Positions 48,728 to 60,443 of a stretch of 63,269 bases of DNA are shown here, in pieces (positions within the stretch are counted from its first letter, which is position 1; every line of letters starts with the position of its first letter). The notes beneath the pieces are model-generated. The model did not search any database, was not told the origin of the DNA, and saw nothing but the letters and a program-made list of their open reading frames with translations. The position numbers and the translations under genes were made by a program. The stretch lies in NCBI GenBank assembly GCA_035606665.1, contig DATNEY010000051.1, forward strand, positions 1 to 63,269, in the 5' to 3' direction. The stretch comes from DASUGC01 sp035606665 (GTDB lineage: Bacteria > Acidobacteriota > Vicinamibacteria > Vicinamibacterales > SCN-69-37).

Positions 48728-48806
48728 TCACATGAAGGAGTGAAGTTAGTGAAGGTTGGTTGGGCAAACCCAAAGCGAGCTTCATGGCCTTCACTGCTTC
48801 ATGTGA
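48728..48806. repeat. Imperfect 18-bp inverted repeat between aminopeptidase and second ligase
   Basis: TCACATGAAGGAGTGAAG (48728-48745) pairs with CTTCACTGCTTCATGTGA (48789-48806) with one mismatch. The 43-nt centre holds further complementary words (AGTGAAGG / CCTTCACT and TTGGG / CCCAA). A transcript would form a strong hairpin before the next gene of the operon. It could be an attenuator, an mRNA-processing site or a mobile remnant. Confidence 0.7.
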
Positions 48807-48810
48807 GCCT

Positions 48811-50034
48811 ATGATTCCGGTCTTAAGACACGCGTTCAACCGCTCCTACACCGACGCCCGGCACCAGGCTCTTATCGAAACTCTGACGCAGCGCTGCGGA
48901 GGCTCGATCGACTTCCGGCTGTCGGAGACGCCCTGCTTCTTCCCTTCATCACTCATTGCTGAACTCGAGACCGCCGCGAGGGCGATGATCGATCAGCTCA
49001 TCGGCGACCGGAACTACCGGCGCGCCGCTGACGCGATCGTGCCGCCCGAATTCCGCATACCGAACGGCGAGGTCTCACCTACGTTCGTTCAGGTCGATTT
49101 CGGCCTCGTACGCGCAGGCGACCGCATCGAGGGCCGCCTCGTCGAGCTCCAGGCGTTTCCATCGCTGTACGGTTTCCAGATGATTCTGGCGGAGACGGCG
49201 CGGGAGACCTGGCAGCTCGATGGAGTGTCGCCGTTTCCGAACGGCCTCGATCGCGAGACGTATCTGCAAAGCGTCGGTGCGGCGATCGTCGGCGGCCACG
49301 ATCCGGCCGAGGTCGTGCTGATGGAGATCGACCCGGAGAAGCAGAAGACACGGCCGGACTTCGCGATGACCGAGCGGTTGTGGGGCGTCCGCGCCGTTGA
49401 CGTCCGTGCAGTAAGCCGCGAAGGCCGCCATCTCTATTACGACCGGGATGGCCGCCGGACGCGGATCCGCCGCGTCTACAACCGTGTGATTCCCGACGAC
49501 CTGTCGCGCTCTGGGATATCGCTTCCCTTCGACTACCGCGATGACCTCGACGTCGAATGGACCGGAGGTCCGGACTGGTTCTTCAGGCTGAGCAAGTTCT
49601 CGATTCCGTTTCTCAGACATCCGTGGGTACCGAGAACGCACTTCCTGTCTGAAGCCGGGGCTGAAGCCCCGGCCTACGAAACCACCGCAGGCCGGCCCTT
49701 CAGGGCCGGCGATCCGGACTGGCTGCTGAAGCCGCTGTTCTCGTACGCCGGCGGCGGAATCATTTTCGGACCGACGCAGGCGGACATTGACGCGATTCCG
49801 GCCGGCCAGCGTCACCTGTACGTCCTCCAGGAACGCGTGCAGTTCACGCCGGTCATCGACACGCCGTTCGGCGCGACGCAGGCGGAGATCAGGCTCATGT
49901 TCGTGGGCAACTCGGGGTCGGGACTCGCACTTGTTCTTCCCCTCATCCGAATGGGCCGGGGAAAGATGATGGGGGTCGACCACAACAAGGGACTGAGCTG
50001 GGTCGGCGCGGCGGCGGCTATGATCGCGCCGTGA
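48811..50034 (+). CDS. ATP-grasp-like protein (probable amide ligase)
   Basis: A 407-residue protein that I recognise only as ATP-grasp-like: WLLKPLFSYAGGGIIFGPT (about residues 305-323) matches the Lys/Gly-loop strand, and QAEIRLMF plus the GLALVLPLIRMGRG region resemble the acidic end. The N-terminal half has no clear relative from sequence alone. Position in the run suggests it adds a further residue or amine to the product. A REP doublet inserts about 20 codons at 49654-49710 just before the ATP-grasp motif. ATG at 48811 was chosen because earlier in-frame ATGs lie in the inverted repeat. Its stop overlaps the methyltransferase start. Confidence 0.65.
   Translation: MIPVLRHAFNRSYTDARHQALIETLTQRCGGSIDFRLSETPCFFPSSLIAELETAARAMIDQLIGDRNYRRAADAIVPPEFRIPNGEVSPTFVQVDFGLVRAGDRIEGRLVELQAFPSLYGFQMILAETARETWQLDGVSPFPNGLDRETYLQSVGAAIVGGHDPAEVVLMEIDPEKQKTRPDFAMTERLWGVRAVDVRAVSREGRHLYYDRDGRRTRIRRVYNRVIPDDLSRSGISLPFDYRDDLDVEWTGGPDWFFRLSKFSIPFLRHPWVPRTHFLSEAGAEAPAYETTAGRPFRAGDPDWLLKPLFSYAGGGIIFGPTQADIDAIPAGQRHLYVLQERVQFTPVIDTPFGATQAEIRLMFVGNSGSGLALVLPLIRMGRGKMMGVDHNKGLSWVGAAAAMIAP
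49654..49710. repeat. REP doublet inside the ATP-grasp-like gene
   Basis: GCCGGGGCT-GA-AGCCCCGGC (49654-49673) followed by GCCGGCCCT-TC-AGGGCCGGC (49691-49710), with CTAC beside the first. In frame; encodes residues such as GAEAPAYETTAGRPFRAGD in place of what is probably a short loop. Confidence 0.9.
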
Positions 50035-50894
50035 TGTTTTCGCGCTCGCGGCCACTCCTCGTCGTTGCCCTCATTTCCGTCGCCATTGGCGCGGCAGTCG
50101 GATGGTGGCGCTGGAGCGCGCAGAACAAACCTCAGCCGAGCGTCAAGAACGAGGTCCGGCGCATCCGCGCGGAACTGGAGAAAGAACTGGTCCCGATCGC
50201 GCTGAGCAATTGCGAGTGGATTCGCGTCGGCAGCGCGAACGACGGCGGCTACGCGATGTGCGGCAACCTGCTCGAGGGAATCGAAACCGCGTATTCGTAC
50301 GGCATCGGCGGAAACGACGACTGGGGCTGTCAGATTTCGACCACGTACAAAGTCCCGGTTCACCAGTACGACTGCTTCAATCCGGCGTCGCCTCCCTGCA
50401 AGCGCGGCGGCGACTTGCGGCTCAACGTCGAGTGCATCGGCCCGCGGCAGGAGACGCAGGACGGCCGTTCGTTCGACACGCTCGCGAGCCACATTGCGAA
50501 GAACGGTGACACCGGCAAGAAGAAGGTCGTGAAGATCGACATCGAGGGCGCCGAGTGGCAGTCCATTCTCGCGGCGCCCGACGAGCTGTTCGACTCAATC
50601 GTGCAGATGCCGATGGAGCTGCATGGCACCGACGCGCAGGAGGTGCTCGACGGCCTGCGCAAGTTGAAGCGACACTTCCACCTGGTCTCCGTCCACTTCA
50701 ACAACTGGCGTTGTTCCGAGGATTTCGCGCCGTTCCCGAACTTCGCGTATCAGGTGCTGCTGGTCAACAAGAAGGCCGGCATTCCCGGAGATCCGCCGGC
50801 CGGCGCGGCCCCACTCGCGTCTGCGCTCGCGCCCGACAAGCCGGGCGCGCCCGAGTGCGTCACGACCGTGGGACGGCCCCGGCCGCCTCAGTAG
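50034..50894 (+). CDS. Membrane-anchored FkbM/METTL24-like methyltransferase
   Basis: A 286-residue protein with an N-terminal transmembrane helix (about residues 7-25), then a domain with RVGSANDGGYAMC, YSYGIGGNDDWG and the FkbM-type KIDIEGAEW motif near 165. METTL24-like proteins share this order. The enzyme would methylate an unknown acceptor at the membrane. The ATG overlaps the TGA of the ATP-grasp-like gene (TGATG); a GTG one codon earlier also fits. It probably ends the amidoligase operon. The C-terminal 40 residues are Pro/Ala-rich. Confidence 0.78.
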   Translation: MFSRSRPLLVVALISVAIGAAVGWWRWSAQNKPQPSVKNEVRRIRAELEKELVPIALSNCEWIRVGSANDGGYAMCGNLLEGIETAYSYGIGGNDDWGCQISTTYKVPVHQYDCFNPASPPCKRGGDLRLNVECIGPRQETQDGRSFDTLASHIAKNGDTGKKKVVKIDIEGAEWQSILAAPDELFDSIVQMPMELHGTDAQEVLDGLRKLKRHFHLVSVHFNNWRCSEDFAPFPNFAYQVLLVNKKAGIPGDPPAGAAPLASALAPDKPGAPECVTTVGRPRPPQ

Positions 50895-51394
50895 TCGGCG
50901 GCCTGCATCACGATCTGGAACTTACCGTCCACCTTACGGAAGACGAACACGTAGATCGGATGGTAATCATCGGTGCCGGGGCGGCCCACTTCGAACACGT
51001 AGTCCCCCGCCTTCGCATAGTCCGCGTGATGGCCGTCGTGCATCGCGACGTTCAGCAGCGGCCGCCGGGCCTCCATCAACTTCGCCCATCCCTGATGCCG
51101 AAGCCGATCGAACAGGCGGGCGTATGCCTCCAGAATCTCCTGGCGGCTGACCTGCTTCGTGCCGCGGCCGGTGCCGCCGATGAACGCCAGATCACCGATC
51201 ACGTCGACGCGATCCGCGAATGACGCGACGAGGCCGAGATTGCCGGCTGTGAACGCGGCAAAGAACGTACGGGACGCGGCATCAACCTCGGGATCGGGTG
51301 GCGGCGGCGCCGGCTTGCGCGAGCAAGCGATGACGTGCGCGAGGACGAGCACGGCCGCCAGACGCACGAATGCTCTGCTCGGGGCGATGGACAT
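50888..51394 (-). CDS. SnoaL/NTF2-like lipoprotein
   Basis: A 168-residue protein with a signal peptide and lipobox (VIACS, Cys near residue 24), followed by a Pro-rich linker and an NTF2/SnoaL-type cone fold: FFAAFTAGNLGLVASFADRVDVIG at the start and HPIYVFVFRKVDGKFQIVMQAADY at the end. Such domains bind small molecules or serve as non-catalytic scaffolds; no function is predictable. It converges with the methyltransferase gene and overlaps it by 7 nt. Confidence 0.75.
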   Translation of the reverse strand: MSIAPSRAFVRLAAVLVLAHVIACSRKPAPPPPDPEVDAASRTFFAAFTAGNLGLVASFADRVDVIGDLAFIGGTGRGTKQVSRQEILEAYARLFDRLRHQGWAKLMEARRPLLNVAMHDGHHADYAKAGDYVFEVGRPGTDDYHPIYVFVFRKVDGKFQIVMQAADY

Positions 51395-51418
51395 CGGTGA
51401 CCTAGTGTAGCGGCCGGC

Positions 51419-51805
51419 CTACTTGCCGGCCATTTCGAAGAACTGCACGTTGGAGTCGATCACGGCTTCGATCAGTCGATCGATCCGGGCCTGCGGGACG
51501 TAGCCCGTGAGTTTGCCGGGCAGGAAACGAAAACCGGTGAGATACAGGTTGCGCGACGGACGCAGCGGACGCGAATGGACGGCTTCCGCGGTGACGGCAA
51601 CGTCCGGGCTTCCGTTCGCCATCAGCCGGAAGTCCAGGAGCTGCCCGGACTCGAACAGGAGCTCGCTCACCACGGCAAAGCCGGTGCGGCTGATGTCGTG
51701 GATGACGATCTCAGTGTCCAGCGCCACGAGCTGGCCCTTCACCCTGGTCCTGACGTCTATACGTGGCGACTGGCGGCGTTCAGCGCCGCGCGGCAGCAAA
51801 GGCAT
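51419..51805 (-). CDS. PilZ-domain protein (c-di-GMP binding)
   Basis: A 128-residue single-domain protein. The c-di-GMP-binding motifs are RRQSPR near the N-terminus (RxxxR pattern) and DISRTGF (D/NxSxxG pattern) about 28 residues later. It is a likely cytoplasmic c-di-GMP effector that controls motility, exopolysaccharide or secretion through an unknown partner. The ATG at 51805 was chosen because the in-frame extension to 51940 overlaps the divergent lipoprotein gene and adds no domain. No strong ribosome binding site is seen. Confidence 0.78.
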   Translation of the reverse strand: MPLLPRGAERRQSPRIDVRTRVKGQLVALDTEIVIHDISRTGFAVVSELLFESGQLLDFRLMANGSPDVAVTAEAVHSRPLRPSRNLYLTGFRFLPGKLTGYVPQARIDRLIEAVIDSNVQFFEMAGK

Positions 51806-51930
51806 CGACCAAAACTGTCGCAAGGGACGTACCTGCGAAATCAGGCCGAAAACCGGGCAAAACCAGGAACGCTCCCGACTTCTTTCGTCGGGTCGATGAC
51901 ACTCCTGACGGCGGGCCATATAGTGGAACC

Positions 51931-52296
51931 ATGACTCCACTCCGGCGCTCCATGGCTCTCGGCGTTCTTCTTGTTGGCCTCGCGGCCGGCGCGGCGGCCT
52001 GCGCGCAGTCGATTCAGAAGGTGACCTCCGACCCGTCTCGCTATCGCAATCGCGAGGTCACCGTCAGCGGCCACGTCACCGAGAGCTTCTCCATCGTCGG
52101 CCGCGGGGCCTATCAAATCGAAGACAGCACCGGTCGCCTCTGGGTGTTCTCGGACCACGGCGTGCCCCGAAAGGGCGCGTCGGTAAAAACCAGAGGAACC
52201 ATCCGCGAGGGTTTCGACCTCGGGCCGCTGAACAACATGATCAAATTGCCGGGCGGCGGCGTGGTGCTCGTCGAAAGCGAACACAGGGTCAGATAA
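51931..52296 (+). CDS. Small OB-fold-like lipoprotein
   Basis: A 121-residue exported protein. The signal peptide ends with a possible lipobox (GAAACAQ, Cys near 24). The remainder is a small beta-barrel with an OB-like pattern: YRNREVTVSGHVTESFSIVGRGAYQIED, followed by STGRLWVFSD and VKTRGTIREGF. Such bacterial OB-fold proteins bind ligands or nucleic acid-like polyanions, but no specific family is recognised. Divergent from the PilZ gene. Confidence 0.65.
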   Translation: MTPLRRSMALGVLLVGLAAGAAACAQSIQKVTSDPSRYRNREVTVSGHVTESFSIVGRGAYQIEDSTGRLWVFSDHGVPRKGASVKTRGTIREGFDLGPLNNMIKLPGGGVVLVESEHRVR

Positions 52297-52303
52297 GAAT
52301 CCT

Positions 52304-52335
52304 GCGGTTCAGGGCGCAGGGTTCCAGGTTCCGGC
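52304..52335. repeat. GGTTCAGGG-type repeat at the end of the helicase gene
   Basis: CGGTTCAGGGCGCAGGGTTC plus a following CAGGTTCCGG. On the minus strand it supplies the final codons (GTWNPAP) and stop of the nuclease-helicase gene, so the gene's original C-terminus was probably replaced. Confidence 0.75.
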
Positions 52336-55300
52336 AAGTTCTCGATAGAGACAGAGCGCGTTCGCGAGCTGCATCTGGCGCGGCGACGAACAGAGCGGCG
52401 CGAGCAGCGCCGGACTTGCGACGACAATGGCCGCGCACTGCGCGCGCGACGTGGCGACGTTGAGGCGGTTGAGCGAATAGAGGAATTCCATGCCGCGAGG
52501 CGCATCCTCGGGCGCCGACGTAGCCATCGAATAGATCACGACCGCGGCTTCCTGTCCCTGGAACTTGTCGACCGTACCGATCGCGAGGCCAGGCAGCGCC
52601 CGTCTGAGTCTCGCGACCTGCGCGTTGTACGGCGACACGATCAGAATATTCTCCCGCGCCATGCGCCGCTCCACGCCGTCGCAGTCGACCCATGACACCG
52701 GCGCCGACGTCAGCCGGTTCACCAGCGACACAATCGCCGCCACCTCTTCCTGGGAATAGCCCTGGTTGCCGCGATGCTCGACCGGCATCACCCACAACGC
52801 TCCGGAATCGACGCCCGGGAGTTTCGAGAGACGGCGCTTCGCGAGCTCGGGGAGTCCGGTCAGGCGGTCTTCATAGAACGCTTCCGACGTGAACGCCGCG
52901 ATCCCCGGAGCCAGCCGGCGCGTGACCGGCAGAAAGATCCCGTGTCCCTCTGGCATCGTGCGGCGACCGGCCAGTACGTGATCGAGCGCAGACACACTGA
53001 CGCCGTCGGGATGGCTGGCCTTCGTGGGCTGATCGAGCTGCTGCTGATCGCCGAGCAGAACAATGCTCCCGGCAGCACGCGCGGAACCGAGCACGTTCGC
53101 AAGCGACATCTGCCCTGCCTCGTCCACGAAGAGGACGTCGACGAGATCGATGGCCTTCTCACTGGCGAAGGTCCAGGCCACGCCGCCCAGAACATCGAGC
53201 GTCCCGCCGGCCAGCATCGTGCCGAGCTTGTCGAGGTCGTTGTCCTCGAGAATACCGGTGCCGTCCTCGAGCGATTCCTTGATCCGATGCGCGATGCGCA
53301 CTGGATCGGTTCCCTTCGCCGCCTCTTTCTGTACTCCCTTGAGGAGATTCCGAATGACCTTGTGGCTGCCAGCCAGGACGCCGACTTTCTTACGCGCCTT
53401 GACGAGCGCGCAGATCATTCGCGCGCCGGTGTAGGTCTTGCCGGTGCCGGGCGGACCCTGGATCGCGAGAACGGTGCGGTCGAGCGCCGTCGAAATCCTC
53501 ACCGCGAAGTCACCCGCGACCTCGTCTGATAGCGGCTCGAACGTCATCCCGGCCAGGCGTGGTGGGCGGCGCAGGATAAGCTCGCGGCGGCAATCGCGCC
53601 TCGCGGTGTCCTCGAGACCGCTCGCGGCAACGTCCTCGGCGAAGTCCAGCACCGACTTCTGGATGACGTCCGTGGACACGTGAAAGAAGGAGAACGCGGA
53701 CGAGGCGTGCAGCTCCGCCATCGTCTTCCCTTTCTTCACGTCGATCGTCCGCTCGATGCGGTCGACGGCCACCACCTCTCCCCAATCCGATTCGTCCTGG
53801 AGCGTGAGCGTGTCACCCTCGTCTATTTCCATTTCCTGACGATCGGCGTACCGGTACCGATCCGTCACCGTACCCGTGGGCTTCCCCGTCGCCTTGTTCC
53901 GCTTCATGTCGACCCGGTCGAGGAACTCGAGTCCGACGACGGCCATCGGCTCGGCCGCGAGGTCCTCAATCGGCAGATCGCGAAGCCGGTAGTACTCCCA
54001 CCATGCGGCCTTGGATTCGCGTGAGTGCCAGTCCCCCGTGTAGGCGAGAAGCCAACGCGCGCGATCGGTGTCGGTCCATGCCGCGGGATCGCAAGCAAGA
54101 CCGGCGAGCAGAATGCCGCGCACCTCGATGGCCCGCTTCTCCAGCGCGCCGACGTCACGCGGCTCTTTGACTGCCACGACAGGTCGCGGTATCGCCTGTC
54201 CCGCCGCAATGGCGGCCGCTCGTAGCGTCTCCAGCCAATCGCGCAGCGCGAGGGTGGAGACGCAGTCGTCGCGGTTGTAGCCCCTGACGGCCGCAAACTC
54301 ATCGGCCTTCACTCGCTCCGGTGCGCCGAGATCGAGCGCCTGCTCGACGAGGCGGCGGCATCGCCCCGCCTCGTCGAGCGAGACCTCCCGCGTGAATCCA
54401 TAGAAGTTCTCGAGGTTTTTGATCGAGTACCGCTCGACGCCTGCGCGGACGGCGTGCCGTACCACCGCGTACAGATCCACGAACCGCTCCGCGCGCAAGA
54501 GCCGGTCGAGCTCGGGACCGCGTGTGGCGTAGCGGCCCATGAGGCGCTTCAGCGCAGCCGGTTCGTACGGCGCGTAGTGATAGACGTGCATGTCGGGATG
54601 CCTGTCGAACGCGTCGGTCAGGCGGTCGATGACAGCCTCGAACGCGGCGCGCTCCTCGGCGTCCGTGAATGCCGACAGGCCCTCGTAGACGGGCGGTTTC
54701 GGATCTTCCAGCCCGGACAGAAGGTCCCGTGGCCCGTCAGCATTCCCGCGCGTGACGAGCCCGAACAAGTACTCGCGTCCACCCTCCCGAGCCCAGGTAG
54801 CGCCTTCGAGATCCAGGAACACATCGCCGGGCGAGGGCTCGGGCAGAAGCGCGAGGCCGAGCCCGGACTCGGGCGGCAGCGCTTCGAACCCAGGCGCGTC
54901 CAGCTCGCGTGCCGCGAGCTGCAGGCGCGCCTGGTCCTGGAGACGGAGGTAGGTGGCCGCGGTCCCGCGCGACGGCCTGAACCCGGCGGGCAGGCCGTCG
55001 CGCCCGAGCGCGGCCAGCGTCGTGATGCCGTGCGCCGCCAATTCGTTGCGCTGCAGGCGCGACGAATTGGCCACGAAGGACAAGTGATCGTCCTGACGCA
55101 GCCGCTTCGTGCAAGCGCCCGCCCACACACAAATACCGCAATGGGCGACCGGCTCCGGATACGGCAGCGCGGCGTCGGCCGCGGCAGGCCCGCGGGCGGT
55201 AACTGACGCCAGCAGGCCGGCCTCGGTCTCGAGGCCGGCCTTCATGAGGCGGTAGTAGGCCGAGAAATCACCAGTGCGGTACCGCTCCTCGCTAACGGGC

Positions 55301-55821
55301 GTGACGACGTGGAAGTACTCAGGCGCTGCGTCCTGCGCTTCGGCGACCAGATCCGAATACAGCGAGAGCTGCAGCATCGTCGCGCCGCGCGTCTCCTGCG
55401 CGAGCTTGGTGTCGAGTGCTTCGTAACTCCATGATCCGAGCGCACTTGGAGCCTCGACCCGCCGGAGCATATCGATGACGCCGAACCACCGGCCGTCTCT
55501 CGAGGCGAGCGCGGCCTGAACGATCGCGGGGGCGCCACGGCGCATGGCTGAAATCGTGGCGGCGATCGCCGCCGGGCGGTCGAAGCGATCCACGCCCTCA
55601 AGCTCGTCCACATCGATGCCGGATGTCCGCACCGCGTCCACATAGCGACGCTCGTGTTCCATCCCGCGCTTTCGCAACACCTCGAGCACGGGATCGTCCG
55701 ATCGAGGCCGCTCGAGCGTTCCGACAGCCACTGCATAGTCGAGCCCGGTCTTCCGGCGGCACGCCAGGAAGTTGCCAAGATCGGTTGCGGTGAGTTGCAG
55801 CCGCCCGTCAGCGATCTTCAT
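52309..55821 (-). CDS. RecB-like nuclease / RNase H-like / SF1 helicase fusion (TM0106 family)
   Basis: A 1170-residue enzyme. Residues about 1-320 are a RecB/Cas4-like nuclease with GVIDML, LDTK and QLSLYSD as the PD-(D/E)xK motifs, and cysteines C21 and CGICVWAGAC (about 228-237) that could bind an Fe-S cluster. Residues about 335-530 are a YprB-type RNase H-like exonuclease domain (FLDLEGATW ... YNRDDCVSTL). Residues about 760-1170 are an SF1 Dna2/UvrD-like helicase with Walker A GPPGTGKT near 789 and DEAGQM near 897. Such proteins process DNA ends or act in defence; the role here is not known. It runs toward the small lipoprotein gene, and the last residues come from a dispersed repeat. 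Confidence 0.88.
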   Translation of the reverse strand: MKIADGRLQLTATDLGNFLACRRKTGLDYAVAVGTLERPRSDDPVLEVLRKRGMEHERRYVDAVRTSGIDVDELEGVDRFDRPAAIAATISAMRRGAPAIVQAALASRDGRWFGVIDMLRRVEAPSALGSWSYEALDTKLAQETRGATMLQLSLYSDLVAEAQDAAPEYFHVVTPVSEERYRTGDFSAYYRLMKAGLETEAGLLASVTARGPAAADAALPYPEPVAHCGICVWAGACTKRLRQDDHLSFVANSSRLQRNELAAHGITTLAALGRDGLPAGFRPSRGTAATYLRLQDQARLQLAARELDAPGFEALPPESGLGLALLPEPSPGDVFLDLEGATWAREGGREYLFGLVTRGNADGPRDLLSGLEDPKPPVYEGLSAFTDAEERAAFEAVIDRLTDAFDRHPDMHVYHYAPYEPAALKRLMGRYATRGPELDRLLRAERFVDLYAVVRHAVRAGVERYSIKNLENFYGFTREVSLDEAGRCRRLVEQALDLGAPERVKADEFAAVRGYNRDDCVSTLALRDWLETLRAAAIAAGQAIPRPVVAVKEPRDVGALEKRAIEVRGILLAGLACDPAAWTDTDRARWLLAYTGDWHSRESKAAWWEYYRLRDLPIEDLAAEPMAVVGLEFLDRVDMKRNKATGKPTGTVTDRYRYADRQEMEIDEGDTLTLQDESDWGEVVAVDRIERTIDVKKGKTMAELHASSAFSFFHVSTDVIQKSVLDFAEDVAASGLEDTARRDCRRELILRRPPRLAGMTFEPLSDEVAGDFAVRISTALDRTVLAIQGPPGTGKTYTGARMICALVKARKKVGVLAGSHKVIRNLLKGVQKEAAKGTDPVRIAHRIKESLEDGTGILEDNDLDKLGTMLAGGTLDVLGGVAWTFASEKAIDLVDVLFVDEAGQMSLANVLGSARAAGSIVLLGDQQQLDQPTKASHPDGVSVSALDHVLAGRRTMPEGHGIFLPVTRRLAPGIAAFTSEAFYEDRLTGLPELAKRRLSKLPGVDSGALWVMPVEHRGNQGYSQEEVAAIVSLVNRLTSAPVSWVDCDGVERRMARENILIVSPYNAQVARLRRALPGLAIGTVDKFQGQEAAVVIYSMATSAPEDAPRGMEFLYSLNRLNVATSRAQCAAIVVASPALLAPLCSSPRQMQLANALCLYRELAGTWNPAP

Positions 55822-55830
55822 CGGAGGCTG

Positions 55831-57291
55831 TCAGCTGGCGCCGTTCCACTTGGGCAGCATGTGGCGCTGGACCTTACCGAGCGCCGTTCGCGGCAACGCG
55901 TCCATCCGGACGAACGCGCGCGGCATCTTGAACGACGCAAGCTCGCGCTTCAGATGCTCGCGAACGGCCTCGTCTTCCACGGTGTCGTCGGCGACGAGGT
56001 ACGCGATGGGCACTTCGCCGCGCGCCGCATCCGGCGCGCCGACGACGGCGGCCTCCCGGATGCCCGGATGGGCGAGCAGAGTCTCCTCAATCTCGCGCGG
56101 ATAGATATTGAACCCACCGGAGATGATGAGGTCCCCCATGCGCCCGCAGAGCGTGATGTAACCGTCCGCCGAGCGCTGACCGACGTCTCCCGTGCGGAAC
56201 CACCCGTCAACAAACGCTGCCGCAGTCGCATCCGGGCGTCGCCAGTATCCGGCAAAGACATTCGCGCCTCGAACCTGGACTTCTCCTGTATCTGGTGTTC
56301 CGCCTTCGGGCGGGACGATGCGCACCTCGACGCCCGGCAGCGGCTTCCCTACCGTTCCCGGCCGGCGTTCGCCGTCGTACGGGTTGCCGATGTTCATGAA
56401 GGTCTCGGTCATGCCGTATCGCTCGAGAATCGCATGGCCAAACTTCGCCTGGAACTCTGCGAATACCTGGGCCGCGAGCGGCGCTGACCCTGACACGAAG
56501 AGCCGCATCCGCTCGCCGATCGATGCCGCGACGCCGGCCGGCAGCACGAGCAGGCGAACGTAGATCGTCGGAACGCCGAAGAAGAGCGTCGGTGCGAACG
56601 ATTCGAACTCGGCTGCCGCGGTGGCCGCGTCGAACCTGACGAGCAGCCTCATCCTGCAACCCGACGCGAGCCAGCAGCACAGGCCGTTGCCAAGCCCGTG
56701 CACGTGAAAGAGCGGCAGCGGCAACAGGAACCGATCCACGCTGGTGATCCGCCAGGCATCGACGAGTGTCGTCGCATTCGCGGCGAAGTTGCCCTGCGTG
56801 AGCACGGCGCCCTTTGCGGTTCCAGTCGTGCCGGACGTGTACACGATCGCCGCGGGCGTGGTGGCGCCGGGGCTGAAGCCCCGGCCTACGGCTGCCGCGT
56901 TCTGCGCTCCGCCTTCCTCCGCAGCTGCGGTTATCTCCGTGACCTCCCAGTGATCGAATCCGCCAGGCACCGGTCCGCTCGACACAATCGCCCTGGGTTC
57001 CGCGTCGGAGACGATGTGCGCGAGCTCCCGTTCGCGATAGAGGATGTTGATTGGAACAAGAATGACGCCGAGCCGCGTGCACGCCAGAAACAGATCGATG
57101 AACTCGACGCGGTTGTCGAGGTAGACCGCAAGCCGATCGCCCGCCGAGAATCCGCGCGACAGGAGCAACGCCGCAACGCGATCAGCGCGTGCGTCGAGTT
57201 CGCCGAACGTGAAGGCGCGGCCGGTGAACTCGAGTGCCGGCTCGCCCGCACGCTCCCTGAATGAACGGGCGAAGAGATCGGTGACCGTCAT
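55831..57291 (-). CDS. Acyl-CoA synthetase / malonyl-CoA ligase-like ANL enzyme
   Basis: A 486-residue adenylate-forming ligase. Motifs are IVYTSGTTGTAKGAVLT near residues 145-161, YGMTETFMN near 290, FRTGDVGQ near 365 and the C-terminal TALGKVQRH. Size and the short N-terminus fit malonyl-CoA or methylmalonyl-CoA ligases (MatB) as well as medium-chain ligases; the substrate is not resolved. ATG at 57291 was chosen at the first conserved residues (TVTDLFARSF); a longer open frame upstream runs antisense to the sortilin-like gene. A REP element sits in frame at 56866. Confidence 0.87.
   Translation of the reverse strand: MTVTDLFARSFRERAGEPALEFTGRAFTFGELDARADRVAALLLSRGFSAGDRLAVYLDNRVEFIDLFLACTRLGVILVPINILYRERELAHIVSDAEPRAIVSSGPVPGGFDHWEVTEITAAAEEGGAQNAAAVGRGFSPGATTPAAIVYTSGTTGTAKGAVLTQGNFAANATTLVDAWRITSVDRFLLPLPLFHVHGLGNGLCCWLASGCRMRLLVRFDAATAAAEFESFAPTLFFGVPTIYVRLLVLPAGVAASIGERMRLFVSGSAPLAAQVFAEFQAKFGHAILERYGMTETFMNIGNPYDGERRPGTVGKPLPGVEVRIVPPEGGTPDTGEVQVRGANVFAGYWRRPDATAAAFVDGWFRTGDVGQRSADGYITLCGRMGDLIISGGFNIYPREIEETLLAHPGIREAAVVGAPDAARGEVPIAYLVADDTVEDEAVREHLKRELASFKMPRAFVRMDALPRTALGKVQRHMLPKWNGAS
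56866..56885. repeat. REP-like palindrome inside the ANL ligase gene
   Basis: GCCGGGGCT-GA-AGCCCCGGC followed by CTAC, identical in arms to the element at 49654. In frame on the minus strand, encoding part of VGRGFSPGATT just before the ATP-binding motif. Confidence 0.88.
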
Positions 57292-57294
57292 GAT

Positions 57295-57314
57295 GCCGGG
57301 TCTAAAGACCCGGC
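57295..57314. repeat. REP-like palindrome upstream of the ANL ligase
   Basis: GCCGGGTCT-AA-AGACCCGGC lies 3 nt before the ligase start codon, between it and the sortilin-like gene. Same element as 8261-8280 with a different spacer. Confidence 0.85.
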
Positions 57315-57317
57315 CTC

Positions 57318-60410
<3,093 letters not shown>

Positions 60411-60443
60411 ACTCCCTGAAAGGACTAGCGTAAGCGGTTGATC

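Noticed and set aside
48760..48810. Earlier start for the second ATP-grasp-like gene
   Set aside because: The extra 17 codons lie in the inverted repeat and do not match a conserved N-terminus.
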